Origin: Ensifer sp. IC4062
Lineage (GTDB): Bacteria > Pseudomonadota > Alphaproteobacteria > Rhizobiales > Rhizobiaceae
Assembly (NCBI RefSeq): GCF_020193575.1
Contig: NZ_JADYVD010000001.1
Span: forward strand, 124,001-188,000
Reading direction: 5' to 3'
DNA: 64,000 bases
How positions within the stretch are numbered: position 1 is the first letter of the stretch; each line of letters starts with the position of its first letter. A program made the position numbers and the translations under genes. Positions 63,446-64,000 of the stretch are shown one piece after another. Below the pieces are notes generated by a model that saw nothing but the letters and a program-made list of their open reading frames with translations, made no database searches and was not told where the DNA came from.

Positions 63446-64000
63446 ATGACCGAAGCGGCGGACAGGGAGAAACAGCGCGGCTACCGGCTGCACAATGCGA
63501 GCATACCGGCGCGTCCGCTGGAGCCGGCGCTCTACCTCGTTGCGACACCGATAGGCAATCTCGCCGACATTACGCTTAGAGCCCTTGAGACGCTTGCCGG
63601 TGCCGACGTTCTCGCCTGCGAGGACACGCGCGTGACCCGCGTGCTGCTTGATCGTTACGGCATCGTCAATCGCCCCTTGTCCTATCACGAGCACAATGCC
63701 GACGAGACCGGTCCGCGGCTGCTGGCGGCGCTCGGCGAGGGCAAATCGGTGGCGCTCGTCTCCGATGCCGGTACGCCGCTCGTGTCAGATCCCGGCTATC
63801 GCTTGGCGCAGCTGGCGATCGAGGCCGGCCACCGGGTCGTGCCGATCCCGGGGCCTTCGGCTCCCCTTGCCGCCCTTGTCGGCTCGGGCCTTCCGAGCGA
63901 TGCGTTCCTTTTTGCCGGATTCCTGCCGGTAAAGGACAAGGCGAGGCGCGATCGCCTCGGCGAGCTTGCCGCGGTGCCGGCGACGCTGCTCTTCTTCGAG
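63446..64000 (+). CDS. rsmI: 16S rRNA (cytidine-2'-O)-methyltransferase RsmI, N-terminal part
   Basis: The gene runs off the right end with 185 codons read. LYLVATPIGNLADITLRALE, ADVLACEDTRVTRVLLDRYG, SDAGTPLVSDPGYRLAQLAI and PIPGPSAPLAALVGSGLP are the RsmI/tetrapyrrole-methylase motifs. It methylates the 2'-O of C1402. The ATG at 63446 begins with an extra N-terminal segment of about 25 residues before LYLVATPIG. Confidence 0.95.
   Translation, partial: MTEAADREKQRGYRLHNASIPARPLEPALYLVATPIGNLADITLRALETLAGADVLACEDTRVTRVLLDRYGIVNRPLSYHEHNADETGPRLLAALGEGKSVALVSDAGTPLVSDPGYRLAQLAIEAGHRVVPIPGPSAPLAALVGSGLPSDAFLFAGFLPVKDKARRDRLGELAAVPATLLFFE

Overview
The window is chromosomal DNA of a GC-rich alphaproteobacterium of the order Rhizobiales, most likely Sinorhizobium/Ensifer. 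Four things point there. There is a rhizobial-type phospholipid N-methyltransferase gene (pmtA) near dnaN. There is an Irr/ICE-controlled membrane ferritin gene (mbfA). The intergenic spaces carry RIME-like palindromes. Promoter-like sites fit the CTTGAC-N17-CTATAT pattern. Most of the window is compact core genome with short operons; I see no tRNA, rRNA, CRISPR array, prophage or transposase gene. The layout, gene order and palindromes look vertical, not mobile.

Region by region. 1-3150: the tail of an OmpA-family gene, then a leftward operon of a carboxymuconolactone-decarboxylase-like gene, an ECF41-type sigma factor with a SnoaL-like C-terminal domain, and an MFS exporter. A match to the ECF41 promoter stands upstream. 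3188-6038: EF-P and its two lysine-modification enzymes (epmB, epmA, divergent efp). 6253-9462: cyclopropane fatty acid synthase, mbfA with an ICE box, and a LapG-like periplasmic cysteine protease with a perfect CtrA box upstream. 9728-15949: a hydrolase, then infC (ATT start), rpmI-rplT, pheS and pheT. 16116-24781: an accessory-looking stretch of aldo/keto reductases, LysR and XRE regulators, a DUF892 ferritin-like gene, an SDR, an oxidoreductase and a twice-frameshifted VOC gene. 24817-29080: a probable polyprenyl-phosphate-sugar system (GT2, small EamA-like protein, methyltransferase, GT-C-like membrane protein). 29159-36383: xseA, a quinone-reductase-like gene, two MarR regulators each with paired palindromic operators (next to a DMT exporter and a GST), an M29 aminopeptidase and ybaK. 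36394-44881: ArsC-like protein, YitT, aminotransferase/Lrp pair, AstE-like deacylase, LigT-like protein, guaA, mtnN, thioesterase, GNAT.

44893-51531 is an iron-associated periplasmic cluster: imelysin, di-heme DUF1111 protein, second imelysin, corA, DUF1513 protein. A 52-bp inverted repeat pair has been absorbed in frame into the DUF1111 gene. 51795-57866: RsmB-like methyltransferase, RlpA-like protein, an epimerase-like SDR, queG, a GST and uppP. 57996-64000: a 53-residue secreted protein, then a leftward series (pmtA, histidine phosphatase, pyrF, DUF1330, NDUFA9-like), dnaN, and the start of rsmI running off the end.

The most notable signals are the repeat-derived segment inside the di-heme oxidase gene, a four-copy structured repeat family of about 100 bp (two copies inverted around the DUF892/SDR pair), several well-defined operators, and the uncharacterised GT2/GT-C cluster.
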